A stretch of 44,758 bases of DNA from Prevotella sp. GTDB taxonomy: Bacteria > Bacteroidota > Bacteroidia > Bacteroidales > Bacteroidaceae. A program made the position numbers and the translations under genes. The notes beneath the pieces were generated by a model. That model saw nothing but the letters and a program-made list of their open reading frames with translations. It was not told the DNA's origin and made no database searches. The DNA lies in assembly GCA_017518935.1 (NCBI GenBank), contig JAFWTK010000076.1:1-44758 (forward strand), in the 5' to 3' direction. Shown here piece after piece: positions 1 through 8,540 of this stretch. Within the stretch, counting starts at the first letter, position 1, and every line of letters starts with the position of its first letter.

Positions 1-394
1 AGCCTGCCAGGGCATCAGGCTGGTCAACACCGTCGGCGCTGAGCAGCATGACGTTTACGAATACTTCTGCGTGATAGTTACTTGGAAACAGTGGACGAAG
101 CACACGGTCCACCAGTCGGGATGTGAGGATTTCATTGTCTGAGGCCTTGCCTTCGCGCTTGGTGAATCCCCCAGGGAAACGGCCAGCGGCACTGTACTGT
201 TCGCGATAGTCTACCTGCAGCGGCATGAAATCGGTTCCGGGAACTGCATCTTTTGCGGCACAAACAGTGGCCAGGAGTACGGTGTTGTTCATCGTCAGCA
301 TGACGGCACCATCAGTCTGTTTTGCCACTTTCCCGGTTTCAATGGTGATGGTTCTTCCATCAGCCAGTTGAATGGTCTTTGTAATTACGTTCAT
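1..394 (-). CDS. pnp: Polyribonucleotide nucleotidyltransferase (PNPase), N-terminal part
   Basis: Partial gene: the start codon is at 394 and the coding sequence runs off the left edge after 131 codons. The translation begins [20 protein letters not shown] and continues through an RNase PH-type first domain with [20 protein letters not shown] and the [16 protein letters not shown] segment, which is characteristic of PNPase. PNPase degrades RNA 3' to 5' by phosphorolysis in the cytoplasm and takes part in mRNA turnover. A Bacteroidetes -7 box lies at 471-464 on the same strand, giving a leader of roughly 60 nt that contains a hairpin (430-452). It is divergent from the lipoprotein gene at 576. 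Identity is from remembered family motifs; the KH and S1 domains are outside the window. Confidence 0.95.
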   Translation of the reverse strand, partial: MNVITKTIQLADGRTITIETGKVAKQTDGAVMLTMNNTVLLATVCAAKDAVPGTDFMPLQVDYREQYSAAGRFPGGFTKREGKASDNEILTSRLVDRVLRPLFPSNYHAEVFVNVMLLSADGVDQPDALAG

Positions 395-429
395 CTTGTT
401 TAAAACATCTAAAAATAAAAAACTTCAGT

Positions 430-452
430 GCGACCCATACGCTGAGGGTCGC
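430..452 (-). promoter_or_regulatory. Hairpin in the pnp 5' leader
   Basis: A perfect 7-bp inverted repeat (GCGACCC at 430-436, GGGTCGC at 446-452) with a 9-nt loop lies just downstream of the predicted pnp transcription start. It would form near the 5' end of the mRNA. A role in autoregulation is inference by analogy with enterobacterial pnp leaders. Confidence 0.5.
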
Positions 453-463
453 TAAAAACGGCG

Positions 464-471
464 CAAAGTTA
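464..471 (-). promoter_or_regulatory. pnp promoter -7 box
   Basis: Read on the minus strand this is TAACTTTG, an exact match to the Bacteroidetes TAnnTTTG box. A -33 TTTG is not clear at the expected distance. Confidence 0.6.
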
Positions 472-510
472 CACATTATTATATTAAAAAACGAAGAAAT
501 CGGCAATATT

Positions 511-542
511 TTTCGTTTTTTATGAAAAATGTACTACCTTTG
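511..542 (+). promoter_or_regulatory. Promoter of the TlpA-like lipoprotein gene
   Basis: TACCTTTG at 535-542 is an exact -7 box; a TTTC at 511-514 sits at the -33 distance. Because the box lies between two possible in-frame starts (522 and 576), it decides for the start at 576. Confidence 0.65.
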
Positions 543-575
543 CAGCGTGAATTTCGAAATAAAAAAAGAAAAAAT

Positions 576-1727
576 ATGAAAAATTTCTGGAAGGCAGCCG
601 TCGTCATTCTGGCTGCAACAACCATCGCCTCATGCGACAACAACAAATTCCATGTAGAGGGTCAGATTGCCAATGCCAAGGACTCCGTGCTCTACTTCGA
701 GAACGTGGGGATTGAGCAGGTGAATGTGCTCGACTCCGTGAAACTGGACGAGGACGGTCAGTTCTCTTTCAGCGACGCCGCCCCTACTGCTCCGGAGTTC
801 TATCGCCTGAGGATCTCTGACCAGATCATCAATGTCAGTATCGACTCTACAGAGACCGTCACCATCCAGGCCCAGTATCCGCAGATGGCCACAAACTACG
901 AGGTGAGCGGCTCTGACAACTGCCAGAAGATCAAGGAACTGGCCCTGAGACAAATCGACCTGCATAAGCAGGCTATGGCCATCCAGCAGAACACCGAGTT
1001 GGGCGTGGACGAGGCCAATGACAGTATCCTGAAACTCATCGATATCTACAAACAGGACATCAAGACCAACTACATTTTCAAGGAGCCTATGAAGGCCTAC
1101 AGTTATTTCGCCCTGTTCCAGACCCTTGGCAACTGGCTGCTCTTCAACCCCCGCAGCAACAAGGACGACATCAAGGTGTTTGCCGCCGTGGCCACCAGTT
1201 GGGACACCTACTACCCCCATGCAGAACGCGGACAGAACCTGCACAATATCGCCATCGAGGGTATGAAGAACCAGCGCATCGTGGAAGAGCAACAGAACCA
1301 GACCATCGATGCCAGTAAGGTATCAGAGGCTGGTGTGCTCGATATAGCACTGACTGACAATAAAGGTCAGGTGCGTCATCTGACAGACCTGAAGGGCAAG
1401 GTCGTGCTGCTCGACTTCCACGTCTTTGCCCTGAAAGATTCCCCTGCCCGTATCCTGATGCTCCGCGAACTCTACAACAAGTATCAGGCCCAGGGCTTTG
1501 AGGTCTATCAGGTCAGCCTTGACCCGGATGAGCATTTCTGGAAACAGCAGACAGCCGCCCTGCCGTGGGTCAGTGTGCGTGATGCGGATGGTGTCCAGTC
1601 GCAACAACTGCTGCTCTACAACATCCAGTCGATACCCGAATTCTTCCTCATCGATCGTGGCAACAACCTCGTGAAGCGTTCTGCCCAGATCAAGGATTTG
1701 GAGGCAGAAATCAGAAAACTGCTGTAA
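576..1727 (+). CDS. TlpA/thioredoxin-fold lipoprotein with DUF4369-like N-terminus, active-site cysteines missing
   Basis: Predicted lipoprotein of 383 aa: a hydrophobic signal followed by the lipobox IASC at about residues 19-22. Residues 25-110 (FHVEGQIANAKDSVLYFE...) look like the DUF4369 beta-rich domain common in Bacteroidetes disulfide reductase-like proteins. The C-terminal 130 residues have a thioredoxin-like fold (GKVVLLDFHVFALKDSPAR ... IQSIPEFFLIDRGNNLVKR, with the cis-Pro region). The usual WCxxC active site after LLDF is replaced by HVFALKDSP, so no redox-active cysteine pair remains. It is therefore probably not an oxidoreductase; a binding or structural role is a guess. The upstream in-frame start at 522 is rejected because the -7 box at 535-542 lies inside it. 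The next gene follows after a short gap, so they are probably cotranscribed. Confidence 0.8.
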   Translation: MKNFWKAAVVILAATTIASCDNNKFHVEGQIANAKDSVLYFENVGIEQVNVLDSVKLDEDGQFSFSDAAPTAPEFYRLRISDQIINVSIDSTETVTIQAQYPQMATNYEVSGSDNCQKIKELALRQIDLHKQAMAIQQNTELGVDEANDSILKLIDIYKQDIKTNYIFKEPMKAYSYFALFQTLGNWLLFNPRSNKDDIKVFAAVATSWDTYYPHAERGQNLHNIAIEGMKNQRIVEEQQNQTIDASKVSEAGVLDIALTDNKGQVRHLTDLKGKVVLLDFHVFALKDSPARILMLRELYNKYQAQGFEVYQVSLDPDEHFWKQQTAALPWVSVRDADGVQSQQLLLYNIQSIPEFFLIDRGNNLVKRSAQIKDLEAEIRKLL

Positions 1728-1751
1728 GTTGAAGAAATGAAATGTAATGAT

Positions 1752-3206
1752 ATGAGAAGATTTCTGACGCTATTGACATTAGGAGTGCTGATGATGACAG
1801 CCCAGGGCAAGGTCAGGCTGCCGCATCTCATCAGCGACCATATGGTCTTGCAGCAGCAGACGGATGTGCGTCTCTGGGGCTGGGCCAAGGCTGGCAAGAC
1901 CGTGAAGGTGACCACCTCCTGGAGTAATGAGACAGCCACTGCCAAGGCTGACAAGGACGGCAAATGGCTGGTGAAGGTGAGGACCCCGAAGGCATCCTAT
2001 ACGCCCCTGTCAGTCACCTTCGACGACGGGGAACCCCTGACCATCTACAATGTCGTGGCTGGTGAGGTGTGGGTGTGCGCAGGACAGTCAAATATGGAGA
2101 TGCCCGTCAAGGGCTTTGGCATGTGTCCCGTGGAAGATTACAACCACCATATCCTTGATGCCATCCACTCCAAGGGCGTGCGCAGCGTGAAGATCCCCAG
2201 TGTGATGCGTGCCACGCCTCAGGACGATGCCCAGTGCGAATGGCGCCAGTGCTCGCCCAAGACGGTGGGAGAATTCTCTGCCACAGGCTATTTCTTCGCC
2301 CGTCTGCTGAGTCGTACGCTCGACATCCCCGTAGGTATCATTGAAGCCAACAAAGGAGGAACACGTGTGGAGAGTTGGCTCACCAAGGAGAATTTAGAGA
2401 AATATACCAGCGACCCCACCGACTCCGTAGCGATCTGCCAGAAATGGGCAGAATGGGACTATCACCGTAGTCTGCTCTGGGGCAACGGTACCTTCAACCC
2501 CATCCTGAACTATACCGTCAAGGGTATTCTCTTTTATCAGGGTTGCTCGAATGTGGGCGACCCGGGCGACCAGTACTCACAGCGCCTGAAACTGCTGGTG
2601 GAACAGTGGCGAAAGCAGTTCGGACTGGGGGAGATACCTTTCTATTTCGTCCAGATAGCCCCCTGGGCCTACGACGACGGCAAAGTGGACGGTCTCAGCG
2701 GTGCCCTCCTTCGCGAACAGCAGTGGAAGGCTGCACAGATCATTCCCAATAGCAGTCTGGTGTGCACCAACGACCTCGTCTATCCCTACGAGTATTCGCA
2801 GATACACCCCGCCCAGAAACAACCCGTAGGAGAGCGCCTTGCCTTCACAGCCCTGAACCGTGACTACGGCTTTGAAACGATTCAATACAAGAGTTCGTCG
2901 TATAAGGATATGACCATCAAGAACGATACCGTCTTCATCCATACGCAGGACAACTACTGGTGCGATGCCCCCTTTGAACAGATGGAAGGCTTCGAGATTG
3001 CAGGCGACGACAAGGTGTTCCACCCTGCCAGTGCCAAGCATTTCTGGCAGCCCGGTGGCGGCTACTGGGACGAGGCTATCATCGTCACCTCGCCAGAAGT
3101 CCAAAAACCTGTGGCGGTGCGCTATTGTTTCAAGAATTTCCAGATCGGCAATGTCCATAATGGGGGTAATATGCCGCTCTTCCCCTTCCGTACAGACAAC
3201 TGGTGA
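1752..3206 (+). CDS. Sialate O-acetylesterase-like SGNH hydrolase
   Basis: Secreted protein of about 484 aa. The start at 1752 gives a good signal peptide (MRRFLTLLTLGVLMMTAQG); an in-frame ATG at 1737 adds five residues and cannot be excluded. The opening KVRLPHLISDHMVLQQQTDVRLWGWA is typical of the family, followed by the SGNH block with GQSNM (nucleophile Ser) and later IEANKGGTRVESW and FYQGCSNVGD. Such proteins remove acetyl groups from sialic acids or plant polysaccharides; the substrate cannot be told here. It overlaps or abuts the NUDIX gene (stop at 3204-3206), so the two are probably translationally coupled. A distant paralog starts at 43685. Confidence 0.88.
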   Translation: MRRFLTLLTLGVLMMTAQGKVRLPHLISDHMVLQQQTDVRLWGWAKAGKTVKVTTSWSNETATAKADKDGKWLVKVRTPKASYTPLSVTFDDGEPLTIYNVVAGEVWVCAGQSNMEMPVKGFGMCPVEDYNHHILDAIHSKGVRSVKIPSVMRATPQDDAQCEWRQCSPKTVGEFSATGYFFARLLSRTLDIPVGIIEANKGGTRVESWLTKENLEKYTSDPTDSVAICQKWAEWDYHRSLLWGNGTFNPILNYTVKGILFYQGCSNVGDPGDQYSQRLKLLVEQWRKQFGLGEIPFYFVQIAPWAYDDGKVDGLSGALLREQQWKAAQIIPNSSLVCTNDLVYPYEYSQIHPAQKQPVGERLAFTALNRDYGFETIQYKSSSYKDMTIKNDTVFIHTQDNYWCDAPFEQMEGFEIAGDDKVFHPASAKHFWQPGGGYWDEAIIVTSPEVQKPVAVRYCFKNFQIGNVHNGGNMPLFPFRTDNW

Positions 3207-3208
3207 AA

Positions 3209-3742
3209 ATGAAAGAGCATCCCTTGGAATTATTCAGGTTCTGTCCGAAGTGCGGTAGTCCCGACTTCGAGATCAACAATGCCCTGAGCAGACATTGTTC
3301 CTGTTGCGGATTCACCTATTACCAGAATCCAAGGGCCTCTACGGCAGCCTTCATCCTGAATGGGAAAGGGGAGTTGCTGGTGACCCGCAGGGGCAAAGAG
3401 CCAGCCAAGGACACCCTCGACCTGCCCGGAGGTTTCGTGGATAATGACGAGACGGCTGAACAAGGGATGGTCAGGGAGATCCTGGAGGAAACCGGTCTCA
3501 CGATTGACTGCACACAGGTGACCTATCTCTTCTCCATTCCCAATGTCTATCCCTATTCAGGGATGGATATCCACACCCTCGACCTGTTCTTTGTCTGTCA
3601 TGTAGAGGATGATGTCGTCATCAGGGCCGCTGACGATGCGGCCGCCTGTTTCTGGGTCCCATTGCGCGAGGTGTATGTAGAGCGTTTCGGATTGCGTTCC
3701 ATCCGTCAGGCTGTGCATACCTTTTTACAAAGAAATCGTTAA
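3209..3742 (+). CDS. NUDIX hydrolase with N-terminal zinc ribbon
   Basis: 177 aa, cytoplasmic. An N-terminal zinc-ribbon-like pair of CxxC motifs (Cys12/15 and Cys30/33) precedes a complete Nudix box at residues 75-97 matching Gx5Ex7REUxEExGU (ends VREILEETGL). The zinc ribbon is reminiscent of NADH pyrophosphatase (NudC) and related NUDIX proteins, but the protein is shorter than NudC and the substrate is not predictable. A GTG at 3203 would give a 4-nt overlap with the esterase stop; the ATG at 3209 is preferred as the normal codon. It lies downstream of the lipoprotein and esterase in what looks like one transcription unit; topA has its own promoter. Confidence 0.88.
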   Translation: MKEHPLELFRFCPKCGSPDFEINNALSRHCSCCGFTYYQNPRASTAAFILNGKGELLVTRRGKEPAKDTLDLPGGFVDNDETAEQGMVREILEETGLTIDCTQVTYLFSIPNVYPYSGMDIHTLDLFFVCHVEDDVVIRAADDAAACFWVPLREVYVERFGLRSIRQAVHTFLQRNR

Positions 3743-3791
3743 TAAAACTAAAATTCCTCTATATAAATAAGGTGGGAGAAACTTTTTTGCT

Positions 3792-3799
3792 TACTTTTG
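3792..3799 (+). promoter_or_regulatory. topA operon promoter -7 box
   Basis: TACTTTTG is an exact -7 match 30 nt before the ATG at 3830. It excludes an upstream TTG start at 3797, which lies inside the box. No clear -33 element. Confidence 0.55.
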
Positions 3800-3829
3800 C
3801 AGCCCAAAGTTAATATAACGGCACAAAGT

Positions 3830-6127
3830 ATGCAAAAAAATCTTGTAATTGTAGAGTCTCCTGCTAAGGCGAAGACCATAGAAAAGTTCCTGGGTGACGA
3901 ATTCAAGGTCACGTCGAGTTACGGTCACATCCGGGATCTGAAAAAGAAAGAACTGAGCATCGACGATGATACGCTCGAGCCAGAATACGAAATACCCGAT
4001 GACAAAAAGAAACTCGTCAGCGAACTGAAGTCCAATGCGAGAAAGGCCGAGAAGGTCTGGCTGGCATCCGATGAAGACCGCGAGGGAGAAGCCATCTCCT
4101 GGCACCTGTGCGAGGTGCTGGGACTGGACGAAGAAAAGACCAACCGTATCGTCTTCCATGAGATCACCAAACCCGCCATCTTAGAAGCCATCGAGCATCC
4201 CAGACATCTTGACATGAACCTGGTGAATGCCCAGCAGGCCCGTCGTGTGCTCGACCGTCTGGTAGGCTTCAAACTCTCACCCGTACTGTGGCGCAAGGTA
4301 AAGCCTGCCCTCTCTGCCGGTCGTGTACAGAGTGTGGCCGTTCGCCTCATCGTGGAGCGTGAACGGGAGATCCAGGACTTCAAGAGCGAGCCCTTCTATA
4401 ATGTCTATGGTACGTTTGCCATCACCAACCCTGATGGCTCTGCCACGGAGGTCAAGGCCCAGTTGGTCAGCAAACTCAAAACCTACGAGGAGGTCACCGA
4501 TTTCCTGGAGAAATGCAAGGAGGCCACCTTTACGGTGGAGAGCATCAACAAGAAACCGATGAAGCGGACGCCTGCTCCCCCATTCACCACCTCCACGCTG
4601 CAACAGGAGGCTGCCCGTAAACTGGGCTTCACCGTGAGTCAGACCATGATGGTGGCACAGCACCTTTATGAAAGCGGACGTATCACCTATATGCGTACCG
4701 ACTCTGTCAACCTGTCGAAACTCTGTTTAGGTGCCAGCAAACAGGAGATCGTGAATCTCTATGGAGAAGAGTACAGCAAGACACGCCAGTATCATACCAG
4801 TTCCAAAGGTGCCCAGGAGGCCCACGAAGCCATCCGTCCCACCTATATGAATCAGACAGAGATAGAGGGAACGGCTCAGGAAAAGCGCCTCTACGAACTC
4901 ATCTGGAAACGCACCATCGCCAGTCAGATGGCTGATGCGGAGATTGAGAAGACAACTGTCAATATCAATATCTCTACTACCGATGACGTGTTTGTAGCAC
5001 AGGGAGAGGTGGTGAAGTTCGATGGTTTTATCAAGGTCTACCGTGAGTCCGTCGACGATGAGGAGCCACAGGACGAGTACGCCCATATCCTGCCCCCGTT
5101 GAAGAAAGGTCAGGAACTGACGCGTCGTGAGATCCAGGCCACAGAACGTTTCACCCAGGGTCCCCAGCGCTATACGGAGGCCAGTCTCGTGCACAAACTG
5201 GAAGAGTTGGGCATTGGTCGTCCGTCAACATACGCTCCGACTATCTCTACCATCCAACAGCGCGAATATGTCCAGAAAGGCGACAAGAAAGGTGAGGAAC
5301 GCACCTATACCGTGGATATCCTGAAAGGGAAACAAATCACCCAGAAGAAGCGCAAGGAACTGGTTGGGTCAGACAAAGGTAAACTGTTGCCGACGGATAT
5401 TGGCATCGTGGTGAATGACTTCCTGATGGAACACTTCAGTGAAATCATGGACTATAATTTTACCGCCAAGGTGGAACAGGACTTCGATAAGATTGCCGAA
5501 GGAAACGAGAAATGGAAGTCGATGCTGAAGGATTTCTACAAGGATTTCGAGCCTGCCGTAGAAGACACCATGAACAGTCGACAGGAACATAAGGCTGGTG
5601 AACGCCAATTGGGTGCTGACCCGAAGACCGGCAGACCCGTCTTCGTGAAGATCGGACGTTTTGGCCCTGTGGTTCAGATTGGCACTGCCGATGATCAGGA
5701 GAAACCCCTGTTTGCCCAGTTACCCAAGGAACAGAGCATGGAGACGATCACCCTTGACGAGGCACTCGAACTCTTCAAGTTGCCCCGTACACTTGGTAGT
5801 TATGAAGGGATGACCGTCACCATTGGTACGGGTCGCTTTGGACCTTATGTGCTGCACGACCGGAAGTTCACGTCGCTACCCAAGGATGAAGACCCGATGA
5901 CCATCACCCTTGAGAAGGCCATCGAACTGATCAACGAGAAACGTCAGCAAGAGACGAAGAAACATCTGAAATTCTTCATGGAGGATCCCAAGTTGGAGAT
6001 CCTGAACGGACGCTACGGTCCTTACCTGGTTTATGACGGGAAGAACTTCCGTCTGCCAAAGTCAATGCACGAAAAAGTGGCAGACCTCACTTACGAGGAA
6101 TGCATGAAGATTATCAATAAGGCATGA
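3830..6127 (+). CDS. topA: DNA topoisomerase I
   Basis: 765 aa, type IA topoisomerase that relaxes negative supercoils. The N-terminal Toprim domain begins KNLVIVESPAKAKTIEKFL and holds the metal-binding DEDREGE at residues 81-87. The catalytic tyrosine is in GRITYMRTDS (about Tyr287). The C-terminal part carries repeated glycine-rich motifs (GRFGPVVQIG, GRFGPYVLHD, GRYGPYLVYDGKNFRLP) of the TopA C-terminal repeat type instead of Cys4 zinc fingers, as expected for Bacteroidetes. The start is set by the promoter at 3792-3799. It is the first gene of the topA-aroK-speA-argB operon and overlaps aroK by 4 nt (ATGA). Confidence 0.97.
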   Translation: MQKNLVIVESPAKAKTIEKFLGDEFKVTSSYGHIRDLKKKELSIDDDTLEPEYEIPDDKKKLVSELKSNARKAEKVWLASDEDREGEAISWHLCEVLGLDEEKTNRIVFHEITKPAILEAIEHPRHLDMNLVNAQQARRVLDRLVGFKLSPVLWRKVKPALSAGRVQSVAVRLIVEREREIQDFKSEPFYNVYGTFAITNPDGSATEVKAQLVSKLKTYEEVTDFLEKCKEATFTVESINKKPMKRTPAPPFTTSTLQQEAARKLGFTVSQTMMVAQHLYESGRITYMRTDSVNLSKLCLGASKQEIVNLYGEEYSKTRQYHTSSKGAQEAHEAIRPTYMNQTEIEGTAQEKRLYELIWKRTIASQMADAEIEKTTVNINISTTDDVFVAQGEVVKFDGFIKVYRESVDDEEPQDEYAHILPPLKKGQELTRREIQATERFTQGPQRYTEASLVHKLEELGIGRPSTYAPTISTIQQREYVQKGDKKGEERTYTVDILKGKQITQKKRKELVGSDKGKLLPTDIGIVVNDFLMEHFSEIMDYNFTAKVEQDFDKIAEGNEKWKSMLKDFYKDFEPAVEDTMNSRQEHKAGERQLGADPKTGRPVFVKIGRFGPVVQIGTADDQEKPLFAQLPKEQSMETITLDEALELFKLPRTLGSYEGMTVTIGTGRFGPYVLHDRKFTSLPKDEDPMTITLEKAIELINEKRQQETKKHLKFFMEDPKLEILNGRYGPYLVYDGKNFRLPKSMHEKVADLTYEECMKIINKA

Positions 6128-6651
6128 AGAGAGTCATCCTCATTGGCTACATGGGTGCCGGCAAGACAACCATCGGCAAAGCACTCGCACAGGAACTGGG
6201 CATCACCTTCTACGACCTCGACTGGTATATTTCCAATCGGATGCGCAAGACCATTGCCCAGATCTTCGAGGAGCGTGGCGAAGATGGTTTCCGACAGATA
6301 GAACGGAATATGCTCCACGAAGTGGCCGAGTTTGAGGATGTCGTCATCAGTTGCGGGGGAGGTACGCCCTGTTTCTTCGATAATATCGACTACATGAACC
6401 AGCAGGCACCTGTGGTCTATCTGAAAGCAGATCCGGAGGTACTCTGCAAGCACCTGGCCATGAGCAAGAACGACCGTCCGTTGCTGCGCGGAAAGAGTCA
6501 GGACGAACTGATTGTCTTCATCCGTGAGCAACTGGAAAAGCGGGAGCCTTTCTATACGAAGGCTGCCTATTCTCTCGATGTCAGTCTGATGGACGACTTT
6601 ACCAAGATCAAGAACAGCGTAGCCCAGGTTAGAAAGTTATTGAATATATGA
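6124..6651 (+). CDS. aroK: Shikimate kinase
   Basis: 175 aa, phosphorylates shikimate to shikimate-3-phosphate in aromatic amino acid synthesis. Walker A is GYMGAGKTT at residues 8-16; the shikimate-binding DLDWYI and the ISCGGGTP loop follow, then the lid region NDRPLLRG. Its start overlaps the topA stop by ATGA, and its stop overlaps the speA start the same way, so translation is probably coupled through the operon. Nothing unusual in length or motifs. Confidence 0.95.
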   Translation: MKRVILIGYMGAGKTTIGKALAQELGITFYDLDWYISNRMRKTIAQIFEERGEDGFRQIERNMLHEVAEFEDVVISCGGGTPCFFDNIDYMNQQAPVVYLKADPEVLCKHLAMSKNDRPLLRGKSQDELIVFIREQLEKREPFYTKAAYSLDVSLMDDFTKIKNSVAQVRKLLNI

Positions 6652-8540
6652 AAAAATGGACTATTGAAGACTCCAAGGAACTCTACAACATCAATGGTTG
6701 GGGGACCTCCTATTTTGGCATCAACGAAAAAGGCGATGTCTACGTCTCACCATGTAAGAATGACACGCAGATCGACCTGCGTGAAGTGATGGACGAACTG
6801 GCACTGCGTGATGTCACGTCACCTGTCCTGCTCCGTTTCCCGGATATCCTCGACAACCGTATCGAGAAGACCTGGAGTTGTTTCAAGAAAGCATCGGAGG
6901 AGTACGACTACAAAGGTGAGAACTACGTGGTCTATCCCATCAAGGTGAACCAGATGCAGCCCGTGGTAGAGGAGATTATCTCTCACGGACGGAAGTTCAA
7001 CCTGGGACTGGAAGCCGGTTCAAAGCCAGAACTGCATGCAGTCATCGCCATGCAGTGTCAGAGCGACTCGATTATTGTCTGCAACGGCTACAAAGATCAG
7101 AGTTACATCGAACTGGCTCTGTTGGCCCAGAAGATGGGCAAGCAGATCTTCATCGTCGTGGAGAAGATGAACGAACTGGAGATCATTGCCCGTGAGGCCA
7201 AGAAGATGAATATCCGTCCGAACATCGGTATCCGAATCAAACTCGCTTCCAGTGGCTCTGGCAAATGGGAGGAGAGCGGCGGCGATGCCAGTAAGTTCGG
7301 TCTGACCAGTGCAGAACTCTTAGAGGCTCTTGAACTCCTGGACAAGAAAGATATGCGCGACTGCCTGCGCCTCATCCACTTCCATATCGGAAGCCAGATC
7401 ACCAAGATCCGCCGCATCCAGACGGCACTGAGAGAGGCCTCGCAGTTCTATATCCAACTGCATAAGATGGGTTATAATGTGGACTTCGTAGACTGTGGCG
7501 GTGGTCTGGGTGTCGACTACGACGGAACCCGTTCCCCATCGAGTGAGTCTTCTGTCAACTACTCCATCCAGGAATATGTCAACGACTGTATCTACACCTT
7601 CGTGGATGCTGCCAACAAGAACGACCTGCCCCACCCCAATATCATTACCGAGAGTGGACGCTCTTTGGCTGCTCACCACTCCGTATTAGTGATTGATGTC
7701 CTGGAAACGGCCTCACTCCCTGAGATGCCGGAGGAGTTCGAACCGGATGAGAACAGTCACCAGCTGGTGAAGGATCTCTATGAAATCTGGGACAACCTCT
7801 CGCCTCGCAATGTATTGGAGGACTGGCATGATGCTGAACAGATCCGTGAAGAGGTACTCGACTTGTTCAGTCATGGTATCGTTGACCTGAAAACCCGTGC
7901 AGAAGTAGAGGCGATGTATTGGAGTGTCTGTCACGAGATCCATGCCCTGGCCAAGAGCCTGAAACATATCCCTGAGGAATTGATGAAGATCGACAAACTC
8001 CTTGCCGACAAGTACTTTTGTAACTTCTCGCTCTTCCAGAGCCTCAGCGACTCGTGGGCCATCGACCAGGTCTTTCCGATTATGCCCATCCAGCGACTTG
8101 ACGAACGGCCTACCCGCAACGCCACCATTCAGGACATCACCTGCGACAGTGACGGTAAGATTGCGAACTTCACCACCAACCGCCATAATGCCCATGCCCT
8201 GCCCGTACACGCTTTGAAGAAAAACGAGCCCTATTACCTCGGTGTGTTCCTCGTGGGAGCCTACCAGGAGATTCTCGGTGACATGCACAATCTCTTCGGT
8301 GACACCAATGCCGTCCATATCTCCGTGAAAGACGGCAGATACCATATCGACCAGATCATCGACGGTGAGACGGTGGAGGAGGTGCTCGAATACGTGCAGT
8401 ATAATCCGAAGAAACTGGTGCGCCAGTTGGAAATGTGGGTCGCCAAGAGTGTGAAGCAGGGGAAGATCTCCCTCGAAGAAGGCAAGGAATTCCTCAGTAA
8501 CTATCGCTCCGGCCTCTATGGCTATACCTACCTGGAATGA
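6648..8540 (+). CDS. speA: Biosynthetic arginine decarboxylase
   Basis: 630 aa, PLP-dependent fold III enzyme that converts arginine to agmatine, the first step of one polyamine route. The PLP lysine region is NYVVYPIKVNQMQPVVEE; other family blocks are LGLEAGSKPEL, RLIHFHIGSQI, CGGGLGVDYDG and ITESGRSLAAHHSVL. The length is that of the family. It is joined to aroK and argB by 4-nt overlaps. Placing an arginine-consuming enzyme beside argB suggests shared control of arginine flux, which is inference. Confidence 0.96.
   Translation: MKKWTIEDSKELYNINGWGTSYFGINEKGDVYVSPCKNDTQIDLREVMDELALRDVTSPVLLRFPDILDNRIEKTWSCFKKASEEYDYKGENYVVYPIKVNQMQPVVEEIISHGRKFNLGLEAGSKPELHAVIAMQCQSDSIIVCNGYKDQSYIELALLAQKMGKQIFIVVEKMNELEIIAREAKKMNIRPNIGIRIKLASSGSGKWEESGGDASKFGLTSAELLEALELLDKKDMRDCLRLIHFHIGSQITKIRRIQTALREASQFYIQLHKMGYNVDFVDCGGGLGVDYDGTRSPSSESSVNYSIQEYVNDCIYTFVDAANKNDLPHPNIITESGRSLAAHHSVLVIDVLETASLPEMPEEFEPDENSHQLVKDLYEIWDNLSPRNVLEDWHDAEQIREEVLDLFSHGIVDLKTRAEVEAMYWSVCHEIHALAKSLKHIPEELMKIDKLLADKYFCNFSLFQSLSDSWAIDQVFPIMPIQRLDERPTRNATIQDITCDSDGKIANFTTNRHNAHALPVHALKKNEPYYLGVFLVGAYQEILGDMHNLFGDTNAVHISVKDGRYHIDQIIDGETVEEVLEYVQYNPKKLVRQLEMWVAKSVKQGKISLEEGKEFLSNYRSGLYGYTYLE

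Noticed and set aside
522-575. Longer start for the TlpA-like lipoprotein
   Set aside because: The promoter -7 box lies inside this stretch, and the lipoprotein signal begins at 576.
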